64,000 nucleotides of DNA from contig JAURVB010013513.1 of NCBI GenBank assembly GCA_033002965.1, positions 25,428 to 89,427 of the forward strand. The letters are read 5' to 3'. Below are positions 36,151 to 47,037 of the stretch, piece by piece. Position 1 is the stretch's first letter. Each line of letters begins with the position of its first letter. The notes beneath the pieces are model-generated. The model was not told the DNA's origin, ran no database searches, and saw nothing but the letters and a program-made list of their open reading frames with translations. The translations under genes were made by a program, and so were the position numbers. The DNA is from Piper betle. Lineage: Eukaryota; Streptophyta; Magnoliopsida; Piperales; Piperaceae.

Positions 36151-36627
36151 TAGACGGAAAGCTCAGATCGACACCAACAAAAGTCTAAACTGACTCTATG
36201 CCTAATCGTAACTCTACATACAAAAATTGAGGCAAAAATGCTAAATGGGCCTTGTAACCCTCAACTCAATTTAATGAAGGTCTGAGATTCAAATCAAACT
36301 AGGTCTATATGAGCAATACGGTAGTCTAAAATCCCTATAACAGATATAAATGCGGTAGCCTAAGAAAGCACAAATGGATACTAAACACTAGAATGATCTT
36401 GATCTAGCCCTACAACCCTCGGCTAACACAAACAAAAAATTGTATACCTCATGTATATGCGGATAATACATGCTCTGCTGTAGCATAACTGAAGCTATTA
36501 TTTATATATTTGGCATAATCTCGGCCTCATACTCATGGTTTGTAAGCTAAACTGACGGGAAACAACTCAAGACTTGCCCGAACCAGGTAAAGCAACAAGT
36601 TACCCTAACTAGAAGTTGGCGTTAACA
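36151..36627 (-). repeat. Right LTR of X, inner segment after Z
   Basis: Matches 21455-21916: ACACCAACAAAAGTC, AATGGATACTAAACACT, CTCATGTATATGC and TACTCATGGTTT occur in the same order. It ends at about GTTAACA (36627). Confidence 0.7.
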
Positions 36628-37138
36628 TTAAGTATTATGCTATATTTAGTAATTCAATTATCATATTATGTGAAAGTACATGCTACATGTTATTTAGTTA
36701 TTATGCTATATTCATGTTATGTACAAGTATGATCGATGCTTTTACTTTGTTTTCTACCTTGTTTAACCAATCGCATATTAGTCTTATTTTCTCTATTACT
36801 TGTTTACTTACTACATATGTGAGTAGTAGATTTAGTTTTTCTATCAATACTTAGCGGACAATTTTGCATGAACGTAGGTATTTAGAGGCCTTGGAGCAAC
36901 AAAATGGAAGAATTAAGCTATTAGGATTTATCTTAGTTTTACTTGCTTATTAGTATAATAGTTTGGTGGACCTTTTGCTGAGTAGGTACTCAGATAGATA
37001 TATTTGTATTTGGATATATGGACATATGTAATAGTTATATAGGGTGACATAATGAGATGAACAATATATATTTACTTCATTTCCCCTATATATGATTAAT
37101 TCTTTAAGTATTATTAATTATCATGTTCATACAAATAA
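36628..37138. other. AT-rich flank, no recognised feature
   Basis: Between the end of X and the start of the Z2-type LTR. It contains short repeats of ATTATGCTATATT (36637 and 36700). I see no coding or RNA gene. Confidence 0.4.
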
Positions 37139-38844
37139 TGTAATGGCCTCAGTTCATGAAGTACCATGTGTATAAATGACCTCAAAATCAACTAAGACCC
37201 CATCAAAAGAACCAAAATCTCACGTCTTGCAAACAACCTAGAAGTATAATAACAAATAAGAAAAATCAATAGTCTATTAACAGAGTCCTTCAGCTGTCTC
37301 GACTCTATTCATCCTTCCATGCTTACACATGTGGAGGTAATTTCACATTAGTGATAAAAACACTAAGTCATATAATTACAAGAAACAAGTTAATATATTC
37401 ACCAACATCATTAATTGAGACTTTTAGTGATTATGAGCATATGTCGGGCTCTTATTATGCCGAGAGGGTGGCTGCCCTGTCGAGCTACAATCTCAAGTAT
37501 GCACACACGCTACGTGGCCCACGACCTACAATTACCTATATTTTCCACTGACTCATCCTATTGGTATCACAAGTACATAATGAGTCATCTTGTGTCATTA
37601 TGCTCCGGACCCCATTTCGGCATGAGGGTTGGTATTTAATCTTCTAAAAATTTTAATGGTGTAGCCCCATGTTTGAATAAGTCAATTTATTTGACCCCAA
37701 TTATGCTCACCGCATGGTGGTCAAATGTGGGTTGCGCCGACCAAGGCTGCCAAATAAGAATATATAACATTTTGAGTAATTATACTGACTTGGAATTCTA
37801 ATAAGGCACTCGTAACTGCGACACACGATCCTAATCTGAATGAAACAATAAAATTATACATTGTTATAATTTTATATGAACAAAAATACATGCAATGAAA
37901 TGACTTAATTATATGACGATTAAAACTTGACAAAATAAGCATGCAACACATAAAATATTAAACTTTAAATTTACAATATATACAACAAGTCTGGTAAGAT
38001 AATTTAATTATTCATGTGACACAATCAATTAAGTCATATCTTATCTTTTAAATTAATTATTCAAATCACAATTCACTCTGAGCCAACGATATAATGATTA
38101 TTAACTTACTAACATGTATTTAATTACTATTATTAGTGTATTTTCCTTTATTAATTATTTAACCAAAGAAATCATATTAAAATTACCATCCTAGAAATTT
38201 AGGCTACTATTTAGTCTTTTAATTAATACCATACTTTAATTCATATTAAGAAATAACGGTTACTTATTCTATTAATAATAACTTGAATATTTATTAATAA
38301 CAATTTCTTAAATTTTCACTAACTCTAATTAATTAGCCTAAGATTAGTTAGATCGTCGTATCCAATTATTTTATATAACTTGTATTAAAATTTAAAGCAT
38401 ATCGCTTGTAAGATTATTTTAAATTACCTAACTCCATAAAGGTTCATACTTTATTTATTCTAAGCATGTTATTACTATTCAATGCTTGCGATTATTATAC
38501 TATAATGTTTTAATAATCTATATCTTAATTGACCAATACAACCAAATAATGTTCTTATCTTTATATTTGATTAGTGACATCATAAATGCAAATGATTGTA
38601 AACAACGAATGATAATTTAATACTAATCACATTTTAACTAATAAAATATTCATGCAATAGTTATAATACACTCATACACATGAATTTACATTATTTTAAT
38701 CAACCCAATAATGATAATTATAATTATGATTCGATTAATAATTAATAACACCTGATCACATATGCGTATTAACTTACTAAGATAATTATAACAAGTTAAT
38801 GAATAGATTAAAATATCATTAATTAATTAATTAACTATAACCAT
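37139..38844 (-). mobile_element. Z2 LTR, first segment (diverged Z-type)
   Basis: It is colinear with 28480-29700: GACTTTTAGTGATTATGAGC, TACGTGGCCCACGACC, CCCATTTCGGCATGAGGG and AAAATTATACATTGTTATAA appear in order but more diverged. A plausible start TGTAATGGCC is at 37139. It is interrupted at 38845 by Y1 and appears to resume at 46567 and 57138. Confidence 0.6.
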
Positions 38845-39880
38845 TGTAATACCCCGCTTTCGGTTTACTCGTGAACCAAATTGGTAATGTGCCTTTAGTA
38901 CCCTTTAAAATAAAAAATCAAGACATGCGCTGCATTGTAATACCTGCAATAGCTCGCTTTAACTGGCACGCACCCACTCACATACTGTGGTTGTTGGTTT
39001 TCCGTTGTCTCACATCTCACTAAAAAACTTGATAAAATTACATGTACATAGGCCTGGGTAGGAATTGTAATATAATAGGCCCAAAGCCATTGTGATCTGG
39101 ATCTGACTTTTCAAAAAACAATTCGAGGGATCTCATCTTCGAGGGTTATTAAGCTAGAAATTTGTGCAACTAAATGACCCGTGTGGAGTGGGATACAATA
39201 AATCCACCACTCGACACGTCCTCTTGTTAAAAAAAAATTATGATAGAGTAGAGGAGTCAAACCAAAAGTGAGTCCTAAATGGACTTGGTACAAGCTTCAA
39301 TCGTGTAAAACGGCTGGCGGCCTAGTCACTCATAAAGGACGGCTGGCCTCGATATAGAGGCACGGTTGGCGCGCAATGGCAGAGAGGCACCGGATGGCGG
39401 CAAAATGGCGCCGGGACTAGGGCACGACATCAAGGCGTCGTGGAGGTAGGATGACGACTAGCAAGGCTGGGACAGCACGGTAACACTCTGATGGAGCCCC
39501 GTGGAGTTGATCGGCAGCGGTATGATAGTCAAAGGGGTTGATGAGGTGAAGGTCACGGAGGCAATCTCATAAATAAAAGTTGATGAGACTTAAACTCAAG
39601 TTAAAAATAATAACTAACTACTAATAAATTTAAAAAAAAAGCATAAAAATATGGAAAATCCCATAAAAAATAATACACATCCTAATATCAAAATGACATG
39701 TTCTATAGCTAATAACCTACCGAAACGGATATGTAACACATCGTAATATGTTTATTTGATAAAAATAGTTCTATGATCAAATAATTAAAAATATATAACT
39801 GCATACTATCATATACTCTGATATTTTTTTCTCATCATTTTCCTTTTATTATCATTATATACTCGAGTACACTTGACCCT
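38845..39880 (-). mobile_element. Y1 solo LTR, left segment
   Basis: It starts TGTAATACCCCGC and contains blocks shared with Y2's right LTR (CCTTTAGTACCCTTT near 38897, GAGGGATCTCATCTTCGAGG near 39124) and a GC-rich patch at 39340-39560. It is short because of internal deletion near 38890. It continues at 46435-46566, ending GTTTTACA. No PBS flanks it, so it is best read as a solo LTR; the flanks ACCAT and AAAAT do not give a duplication. Confidence 0.65.
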
Positions 39881-39945
39881 TGTTAAAGTGTTTAAAAATA
39901 TATAATATTTCCCCATGTTTTTAATATGATTTTGTACTTCTCGGG
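39881..39945 (+). repeat. 65-bp inverted U3 tip at the left end
   Basis: It matches the reverse complement of the outer end of LTR B (42264-42328) more closely than LTR A: both have ACATGGG and TTAATATGATTTTG where A has CCTAGG and TCAATATG. It stops at TCGGG and jumps to ATATATATGTATATC, the sequence seen at about 43612. Confidence 0.85.
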
Positions 39946-40199
39946 ATATATATATGTATATCTAAATCTAAACATGAGTCAAGCATGAACAATATGCATA
40001 AAATTAAGGCATCACCCCCAAACTTAAACTAAACGTTGTCCTCAAAAATAAAAATAAAGAAAAAGAAGTGAAAGAGAACTCCCTCGTATCAATTAGTCGG
40101 TGGATGATTATCATAAATAATTGAATTTGCACTTGACCCATTCTTGGGTTGCCTCCCAAGAAGCGCTTGGTTTAACGTCTACAGCCAGACGCCAAGTTC

Positions 40200-41083
40200 T
40201 CATTCTTTATTTAATGTGATGGAGGACTTCCAAAGTTGCTCCCCTTCATAGTAGTGTTTCAGTCTACTTCCATTGACTTTAAATGATCGATCCCCATGCT
40301 CAGTCCTAATTTCAATTGCACCATGTGGAAAAACTGTTTGCACAATGTAAGGACCAGACCATCTTGATTTCAATTTTCCTTTGAAAATTTTCAACCTTGA
40401 ATCATATAACAATACTTTTTGTCCAGGAGAAAATGGTTTAGAAACAATTCTTTGATCATGCCATGCTTTGGATTTCTCCTTATAGATTTTGGCATTTTCA
40501 TAAGAAGCTCTCCTAATTTCTTCTAATTCAATAAGTTGTTGTAGTCTCATTTTTCCACATGCTTCCAAGTCAAAGTTTAATTCCTTAATGGCCCAAAAAG
40601 CTTTATGTTCTAATTCTAGGGGAAGATGACAAGCCTTTCCAAACACTAATCGATAAGGAGACATGCCGATTGGTGTCTTGAAAGCTGTTCTATAAGCCCA
40701 TAAAGCATCATCTAACCGAATAGACCAATCTTTTCTATTACCTTTTACTACCTTTTCTAGAATCTTAAGAATCTCTCGATTGGATACTTCAGCCTGACCG
40801 TTAGTTTGTGGATGGTAAGCGGTAGCAACCTTATGTTTCACTCCATACTTGGCCAATAAAGCTTCAAATTGCCTATTGCAAAAGTGAGATCCTCCATCAC
40901 TAATGATTGCTCGAGGTGTACCAAATCTGGTAAATATATTCTTCTTTAAAAACTTAACCACCACCTTGGCATCATTTGAAGGTAAGGCCACTGCTTCAAC
41001 CCATTTAGAAACATAATCTACAGCTAAAAGAATATAAATGTTAGAGTTTGATGGAGGAAAAGGACCCATAAAATCTACCACCC
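40200..41083 (-). CDS. Athila-like integrase core and C-terminal domain, intact frame fragment
   Basis: An uninterrupted frame of about 293 residues. The DDE triad is visible: [18 protein letters not shown] (first Asp, residues ~20), [17 protein letters not shown] (second Asp, ~62) and [16 protein letters not shown] (Glu, ~98). Next come [20 protein letters not shown] and [19 protein letters not shown], typical of the Athila/Tat branch, then a C-terminal domain ([30 protein letters not shown]). It starts abruptly at [11 protein letters not shown] because the N-terminal zinc finger and the rest of pol are cut off by the tRNA junction. No proper start codon or promoter is seen, so it is a fragment. 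Confidence 0.85.
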
Positions 41084-41085
41084 CG

Positions 41086-41149
41086 TAGTGGTAAGTATTC
41101 CCACCTCGTCACGCGGGTGACCCGGGTTCGATCCCCGGCAACGGCGCCA
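41086..41149 (+). pseudogene. Captured tRNA-Asp sequence with CCA
   Basis: 64 nt match plant tRNA-Asp (GTC anticodon) from about nucleotide 13 to the 3' CCA: TAGTGGTAAGTATTCC, a CTCGTCACGCGGG anticodon region, GACCCGGGTTCGATCC and CCGGCAACGGCGCCA. Against the canonical sequence as I know it there is one substitution and one inserted C near the anticodon loop; the 5' ~12 nt are missing. The last 17 nt (41133-41149) are the element's PBS; the remaining ~47 nt are tRNA body that elements do not normally contain. Compare 45239-45255, where the same PBS is followed by ordinary leader. It is not a functional gene. Confidence 0.9.
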
Positions 41150-41155
41150 AAAACT

Positions 41156-42328
41156 TGTTCGAATAATTTTCAATAGCATACAAGTATACACGGTCGAAAC
41201 AAGTAATATAATGATAAATCGAGTATCGTCCCACAGGGAGATGAATTTCCTATAATTAATTAAAGAAAATAAAATTAAGAACAAAACAAAAATAATTAAC
41301 TTAACTAAATCTAAATACTAACTTTAAATTAAAAGAGAAGTCAAAATTATAAAACTCGTTCTAGAGTCGAATTTCCCTTAACATGATTTTAATCTTCATC
41401 ATATCTTACTCTTATCTTTTATTCCCTCGGATTGTCGATCTAGGATAATTATATGACATGGTGGCTCCCGCTCCTTCATGCTTCTATTATTTTGCCTCAA
41501 TTTCTACCTCCCGGTGATAATTGATTAATCAACAAAATAACGCATTAAGAATTGCCTTACAACCGCATACGGTGTTGTGTATCTTCCGACCACAACGACA
41601 AACAAGTCAAAAGACTCGTCGTATGATGAATTATCAATGACTAATCTAATTAATTTCTCCCGAAATCTAATTAAACCTCATGATCTAAGAAATAGGTGAT
41701 CAATCTATTCTTAGCATTTAGAACATGATAATTCAAACGATCCGATTGAATAAAAGAGTAAGAGCTTGAAATGAATTCAATTAAATCATGTTAAGTTCCA
41801 TTCTTCTCTAGAACGAAATATAAAACTACTCCATAATAAAAATAGAAAACAATATAAAGAAAAACAATATAAAGAAGAAACTAACTTTTATTACGAAAGA
41901 GAAAGAAATTACAAAAACTAAAACTACTACTTCTACTACAATCTGAAGCCAAGAGATGAGATATGATCAACAACAAATGACCACCCCTTTATATAGAAGT
42001 GGAGATACAAGAATTCGAAGAGGGTGTTCACAAATCGACGTAATCTAATTAATTATAATGTCCCTTTAAGTTTCCAACTGTTCGACTCCATTGAACACCA
42101 TGACATTGTAGCCATTGGGTGGCGCCAAGTGTCATGACCAATCAAATCCAAAGCTTAATTTATTCATCTTTTTCTGCATTAAAACATCAAAGTTAAGCAT
42201 ATATAATAAAATATTAATTAACTAAAATAATAAAGTAAAATATTACTTAATTAATAATGTTTATACCCGAGAAGTACAAAATCATATTAAAAACATGGGT
42301 AAATATTATATATTTTAAACACTTAACA
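41156..42328 (-). repeat. LTR B of the Athila composite
   Basis: 1173 bp, TGTTCG...TTAACA on the plus strand, paired with LTR A at 45262-46434. They differ by few substitutions and small indels (for example AATATAAAGAAAAAC versus AATATAGAAAAAC near 41850 and 45960). On its left it joins a PBS plus tRNA; on its right a polypurine tract. It therefore has both 5'-LTR-like and 3'-LTR-like neighbours. Confidence 0.9.
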
Positions 42329-43774
42329 CACCCCCAAACTTAAACTTTTGCACGTCCCGAGCAAAATATCATAACAAAGAAAATTTTACTACACAAAAAT
42401 ACTTAGTCCCCATTATGTTCTCATATGATTCTCAATCAAACCCTCAAGAGTCAACAAGATGTCAATCAAATTAGAAATTCCCTTTCATTAATCACATCCG
42501 AAAAGAAAGCTCTCTGTGTGTGTGTGATAGTCCATTGGCTTATCATTCTCATCTACAACCAAGAGAATACAATCAAGCACATGCTTAAATATGTTCACCT
42601 TTCGCTCCCATCTCCACTAATGTAGGCAATGCCAAATTAATGGAATCAATAGGTCTTTATAGGTTGTAACGGGGCCAGGGGCTAGGGACCAAAAATAGAA
42701 TAGACAAGATAGAAAAATCAGAGGCTAATATGCACCCTAGAATTAAAAATCCTTTCTAAATCCTAACATACATGATTAGCAAATCCCCAAACACCGTATC
42801 AATATGACACAAACTTCCTTAAATGTAGTATCGACTTGACCCAATATAAGAATTAACTTTGCTTTGATTTTCCATTGACTACCTGCTACTTTTTCTTTTT
42901 TTCTTTTATTTCAAACCAGTGGAAGACTATTGCTTCATCTTGTGTTTACTGGTGGAGGATCATTGCCTCATCTTTTTCTTTTCTTCTTTTTTTTCTTCTT
43001 TTTTTTTTTACAAAGCAAAGTACCAGGAAAGTCCACACAATCTACTCAATCACCACTCTATAACACGCAATGCCTTCCCTCTATACTACTCAAAGTTTCA
43101 TCCCTGTTAGAATTTAGAACGATTTCAAAACACTAGGGTGCTAGGACTCAAGCAGCAAGATATATTTTCAATAAAAAGGCCAAGGCTAAAATAAGGGTAA
43201 TCAAACAAATATGTATAATAAAGGCCATGAAATTGTGTACAAAGGATAATTCATATTAGGTAGGCTTGAAGAAAGGCCCAGACTCATCAAAAGAAATGCC
43301 TATATCATTTTCCATCAACATGGCAAGCCAAATATTTCGCCTCGAAAGTCGCTAGGGCAAATTCTAAAAGTCATGACCATCATGTACAATCCTTATTGCA
43401 AAACATTCATTGAAATCATCTAAACCAAAGGATTGTGAAAATATTATAAAGTAGAGAACCAACTCTCGACTGCAATCTTTTACTCAGTTCATCCCTCATA
43501 TCAATTAATCAAGTTTTCCCAAGAAAGGTAAGACTAATTCACATGTATCTATCATTGAACCAAGAGACTAAAATACTATTGCATAATAAAATTTTTATAC
43601 TAAACTACACTATATATATGTATATCTAAATCTAAACATGAGTCAAGCATGAACAATATGCATAAAATTAAGGCATCACCCCCAAACTTAAACTAAACAT
43701 TGTCCTCAAAAATAAAAATAAAGAAAAAGAAGTGAAAGAGAACTCCCTCATATCAATTAGTCGGTGGATGATTA
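42329..43774 (-). other. Polypurine tract and long 3' noncoding region of Athila element
   Basis: Minus strand AAGTTTGGGGGTG abuts the LTR B start TGTTAAG. The following ~1.4 kb is noncoding (a long region between pol and the 3' LTR is usual for Athila). It includes a T/C-rich tract at 42885-43010. 43612-43774 is repeated at 39946-40120. Confidence 0.8.
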
Positions 43775-44326
43775 TCATGAATAACTGAATTTGGACTTGA
43801 CCCATGCTTTATTGACTTTAAATGATCGATCCCTTTGTTCAGTCTTAATTTCAATTGCACCATGTGGAAAAAACTTCTGTCCAGGAGAAAATGACCAGCA
43901 ACCACACCAGATGCCATGTTTGTCTGCTATAGTCCAAGCAATAGCTGACTTGTGATCTTTTAGTATTTTAATCAGCTTCTCTTTCTGCAATATAGTTAGC
44001 TCTGGAGATATAATAATAGGAAGAGTGTCATCAAGCCCTAAGAAAATATACCTGAGATGTTTTGGAAGTTGCTTTAGCTCCAAAATAGGTGGTACTTCAA
44101 TTGATGGCAGCAATTTGTGGAATGGTAGATCTGAGGTTTCCATAACTTTGAATCGTTGAGGCAAAATTGGTTGTGAATCTAATACTTTAACCATCTCATC
44201 CACATCAATATCTTCTTCACAAAGAGAATTTATGGATTTATGTAATGAATTACTAAACTGATCCCCTTTGCATCCGAGTAAGCTAACCAATGTATTGAGT
44301 TCATATTTCGTTATTTGGTTTTTCAT
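43775..44326 (-). pseudogene. Deleted pol: RT start fused to integrase tail
   Basis: The frame begins with protease/RT linker and RT N-terminal sequence (PPILELKQLPKHLRYIFLG, LPIIISPELTILQKEKL, KDHKSAIAWTIADKHGI). It then switches within a few residues to the integrase C-terminus ([26 protein letters not shown]). RT, RNase H and most of integrase are therefore deleted and the frame is maintained by chance. This element cannot supply its own enzymes. Confidence 0.8.
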
Positions 44327-45060
44327 CTATTTTCCTTAACTTCATTGGGCTGAACTGGTTCCTGTAAAGTAATACCACTCTGGGTTGTTATAGCTTTGCA
44401 ATGCTCTTGACCATCATTCCTTGGTTGTTCTGGTTGGCTAGGAAGTACACCCTTGGGTCGCTCACTTGGTTCCTTGTTTAATTGCACCATAACTTGTTGC
44501 ATAAACTGTTGTTGTTGTTGTTGCTGATTCTGCATAAATTGTTGCATAGTTTGTTGCATGGTTTGTTGCATGGAATTGAACATTTGGACCAAATCTGGTT
44601 GTTGTTGTTGCTGAAAAGAAAGTGAAGGAGGTTGATAATGCTGTGATGGTGGTGGTGGATTAGTGGGAACAGCAGCCGATTGTGAAGAATTATTCCATGA
44701 AAAATTGGGGTTATTGCACCAGCCCGCATTGTAGGTGTTGGAATAGGGATTGTTGTTCCAATTAAAGTTGCCTACGTAATTAACTTGATCTGTTGCACAT
44801 TGACCTGTAAAATGTCCTTGTCCACACCATTCACACCTTGGTTCTACAGCCTTAACCTGTCTCTGTATATTAAGAATTTGAACTTCATTAGTTAAAGCAC
44901 TGACCTGAGCAGATAAAGCAGTAAGTGCATCTAATTCTAAAACTCCGGTAGTCCTCCATGAATGCATGGCTTCTTCCTCTATGGCTTCTTGTGCTCTTCT
45001 TCCAGCGGCACACAAGTTTCTCAAAGTCCTTTCAATCTTTGAATCACAAGAAGACAAGGG
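44323..45060 (-). pseudogene. Athila-like Gag, C-terminal part
   Basis: The open frame extends 44323-45171, but the first ~40 residues (hydrophobic FFLLLFIIICLL) are translated leader, not Gag. Recognisable Gag starts near 45060 and includes GVLELDALTALSAQVSALTN, a CX2CX3HX4C-like zinc finger (CEWCGQGHFTGQC), VNYVGNFNWNNNPYSNTYN and NPNFSWNN, all typical of Athila. A Gln-rich stretch encoded by TTG/CTG-type repeats lies at 44505-44630. The N-terminal two thirds of Gag are missing, so it is a deletion derivative. Confidence 0.8.
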
Positions 45061-45238
45061 TGACCGTACTAATAAACAAATGATAATAAATAATAGAAGG
45101 AAGAAGACAATGATATAGTTTATTTTTTCCTTTTTTTCTTTTTTTATTTTTTTAAAAATATAATCAGACACTAAAATCTAAAAAGAAAAGAAAAACACTC
45201 AAAATTCTAATCCTAAATTAATTAAGAAAATTCGATCT

Positions 45239-45255
45239 CCCCGGCAACGGCGCCA
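45239..45255 (-). other. PBS of Athila element (tRNA-Asp)
   Basis: Plus strand CCCCGGCAACGGCGCCA equals the 3' 17 nt of plant tRNA-Asp including CCA. Minus strand TGGCGCCGTTGCCGGGG primes minus-strand DNA synthesis. Six bases separate it from LTR A. Confidence 0.9.
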
Positions 45256-45261
45256 AAAACT

Positions 45262-46434
45262 TGTTAGACTAATTTTAATAGCATGCAAGTATACACGGTC
45301 GAAACAAGTAATATAATGATAAATTCGAGTATCGTCCCACAGGGAGATGAATTTCCTATAATTAATTAAAGAAAATAAAATTAAGAACAAAACAAAAATA
45401 ACTAACTTAACTAAATCTAAGTAATAACTTTAAATTAAAAGCGAAGTCAAAATTATAAAACTCGTTCTAGAGTCGAATTTCCCTTAACATGAATTTAATC
45501 TTCATCATATCTTACTCTTATCTTTTATTCCCTCGGATTGTCGATCTAGGATAATTATATGACATGGTGGCTCCCGCTCCTTCATGCTTCTATTATTTTG
45601 CCTCAATTTCTACCTCCCGGTGATAATTGATTAATCAACAAAATAACGCATTAAGAATTGCCTTACAACCGCATACGGTGTTGTGTATCTTCCGACCACA
45701 ACGACAAACAAGTCAAAAGACTCGTCGTATGATGAATTATCAATGACTAATCTAATTAATTTCTCCCGAAATCTAATTAAACCTCATGATCTAAGAAATA
45801 GGTGATCAATCTATTCTTAGCATTTAGAACATGATAATTCAAACGATCCGATTGAATAAAAGAGTAAGAGCTTGAAATGAATTCAATTAAATCATGTTAA
45901 GTTCCATTCTTCTCTAGAACGAAATATAAAACTACTCCATAATAAAAATAGAAAACAATATAGAAAAACAATATAAAGAAGAAACTAACTTTTATTACGA
46001 AAGAGAAAGAAATTACAAAAACTAAAACTACTACTTCTACTACAATCTGAAGCCAAGAGATGAGATATGATCAACAACAAATGACCACCCCTTTATATAG
46101 AAGTGGAGATACAAGAATTCGAAGAGGGTGTTCACAAATCGACGTAATCTAATTAATTATAATGTCCCTTTAAGTTTCCAACTGTTCGACTCCATTGAAC
46201 ACCATGACATTGTAGCCATTGGGTGGCGCCAAGTGTCATGACCAATCAAATCCAAAGCTTAATTTATTCATCTTTTTCTGCATTAAAACATCAAAGTTAA
46301 GCATATATAATAAAATATTAATTAACTAAAATAATAAAGTAAAATATTACTTAATTAATAATGTTTATACCTGAGAAGTACAAAATCATATTGAAAAAAC
46401 CTAGGTAAAGATTGTATATTTTAAACACTTAACA
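45262..46434 (-). repeat. LTR A (5' LTR) of the Athila composite
   Basis: 1173 bp, TGTTAG...TTAACA on the plus strand; the right edge is followed by the duplication ACCCT. Includes CTTTATATAGAAG (about 46091-46103), whose minus strand TATATAAAG is a likely TATA box. Confidence 0.9.
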
Positions 46435-46566
46435 ACCCTCATCACTCATAAGGCACGGCTGGCCTCGACATAGCATGCAGGTCATGAAATTGACTCGACT
46501 TCGAAGTGACGGCTTAACCGACTGGTTTGCTACTGTAAAACTCTAACTTGAGTCACAAGTTTTACA
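46435..46566 (-). mobile_element. Y1 solo LTR, right segment
   Basis: Continues the Y1 LTR after the Athila composite, beginning with the duplicated ACCCT and running through CTCATAAGGCACGGCTGG to GTTTTACA. It matches Y0 (716-859) and Y2 ends. Confidence 0.8.
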
Positions 46567-46758
46567 AAAATTAACAAACACATATAGATCATGATTAGCT
46601 CTAACATTTATCAACATTATTTGATATAATTAATTTACATATCCCAAATGAAAACAAAATATACTTATTTAAATTTGTATGAACAATTATTTATTAATAA
46701 TTATCCCACATGATTTTGAATTTAAAATAGAACCACATACATAAATCAACACATTGAA

Positions 46759-46803
<45 letters not shown>

Positions 46804-47037
46804 TTAGAATTTTATAAATAATATAACGCTTGGTTTCATCCATATCAATAAACACAAGATAATAAACACATGATCAACCATTACTAATGTCATCACTTGA
46901 TTTAATTCAACTAAATTTTAATTCATTATGAATTAATTAATATTTAATCACTCATTAATCAAACCCAAAACCAAAAAGATCACTAACAACCTAAAAATTT
47001 ATGTAATACACAACAACTACAGGTGCATGTGGTAACA
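46567..47037 (-). mobile_element. Z2 LTR, second segment (AT-rich), with (AAT)n
   Basis: AT-rich sequence between Y1 and Y2 containing a pure AAT microsatellite at 46760-46803. Its assignment to the Z2 LTR is inferred from nesting; no distinctive match was found within it. Confidence 0.4.

Larger units (their letters stand above)
18745..36627 (-). mobile_element. Tekay/Del-like Ty3/gypsy element X, interrupted by element Z
   Basis: Left LTR 18745-21916 and right LTR 25822-28113 plus 36151-36627 are colinear. They share TATA-containing blocks, long AATA-rich tracts and terminal blocks such as CATGTATATGC and TACTCATGGTTT. Read on the minus strand, the polypurine tract AAGGAGGAGAAGG precedes TGTAAAACCC at 21916, and a PBS (TGGTATCAAAGC) lies at 25809-25820. 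The internal region is too decayed to give clear pol motifs; the chromovirus assignment rests on the 3' end signature and on LTR similarity to Y. No clean target duplication was found (CATAC left, TTAAG right). Confidence 0.75.
39881..46434 (-). mobile_element. Athila-like composite with captured tRNA-Asp, TSD ACCCT
   Basis: A single 6.55 kb insertion in the Y1 LTR, bounded by ACCCT at 39876-39880 and 46435-46439. On the plus strand the order is: U3 tip in plus orientation (39881-39945), 3' noncoding part and integrase on minus (39946-41083), tRNA-Asp sequence (41086-41149), full LTR B on minus (41156-42328), polypurine tract and 3' noncoding, deleted pol, gag on minus (42329-45237), PBS (45239-45255), full LTR A on minus (45262-46434). 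Both outer ends therefore carry the U3 terminus TGTTAA, inverted. LTRs A and B are both 1173 bp and very similar, so the insertion is fairly young. Domain content (Athila Gag zinc finger, tRNA-Asp PBS) gives the lineage. Confidence 0.85.

Noticed and set aside
42885..43136. Three overlapping Phe-rich frames
   Set aside because: They cover a T/C-rich tract in the Athila 3' noncoding region; low complexity with no homology.
44505..44630. CRISPR-like or independent repeat array of TTG units
   Set aside because: It is the Gln-coding repeat in the Athila gag frame; there are no spacers or conserved longer repeats.
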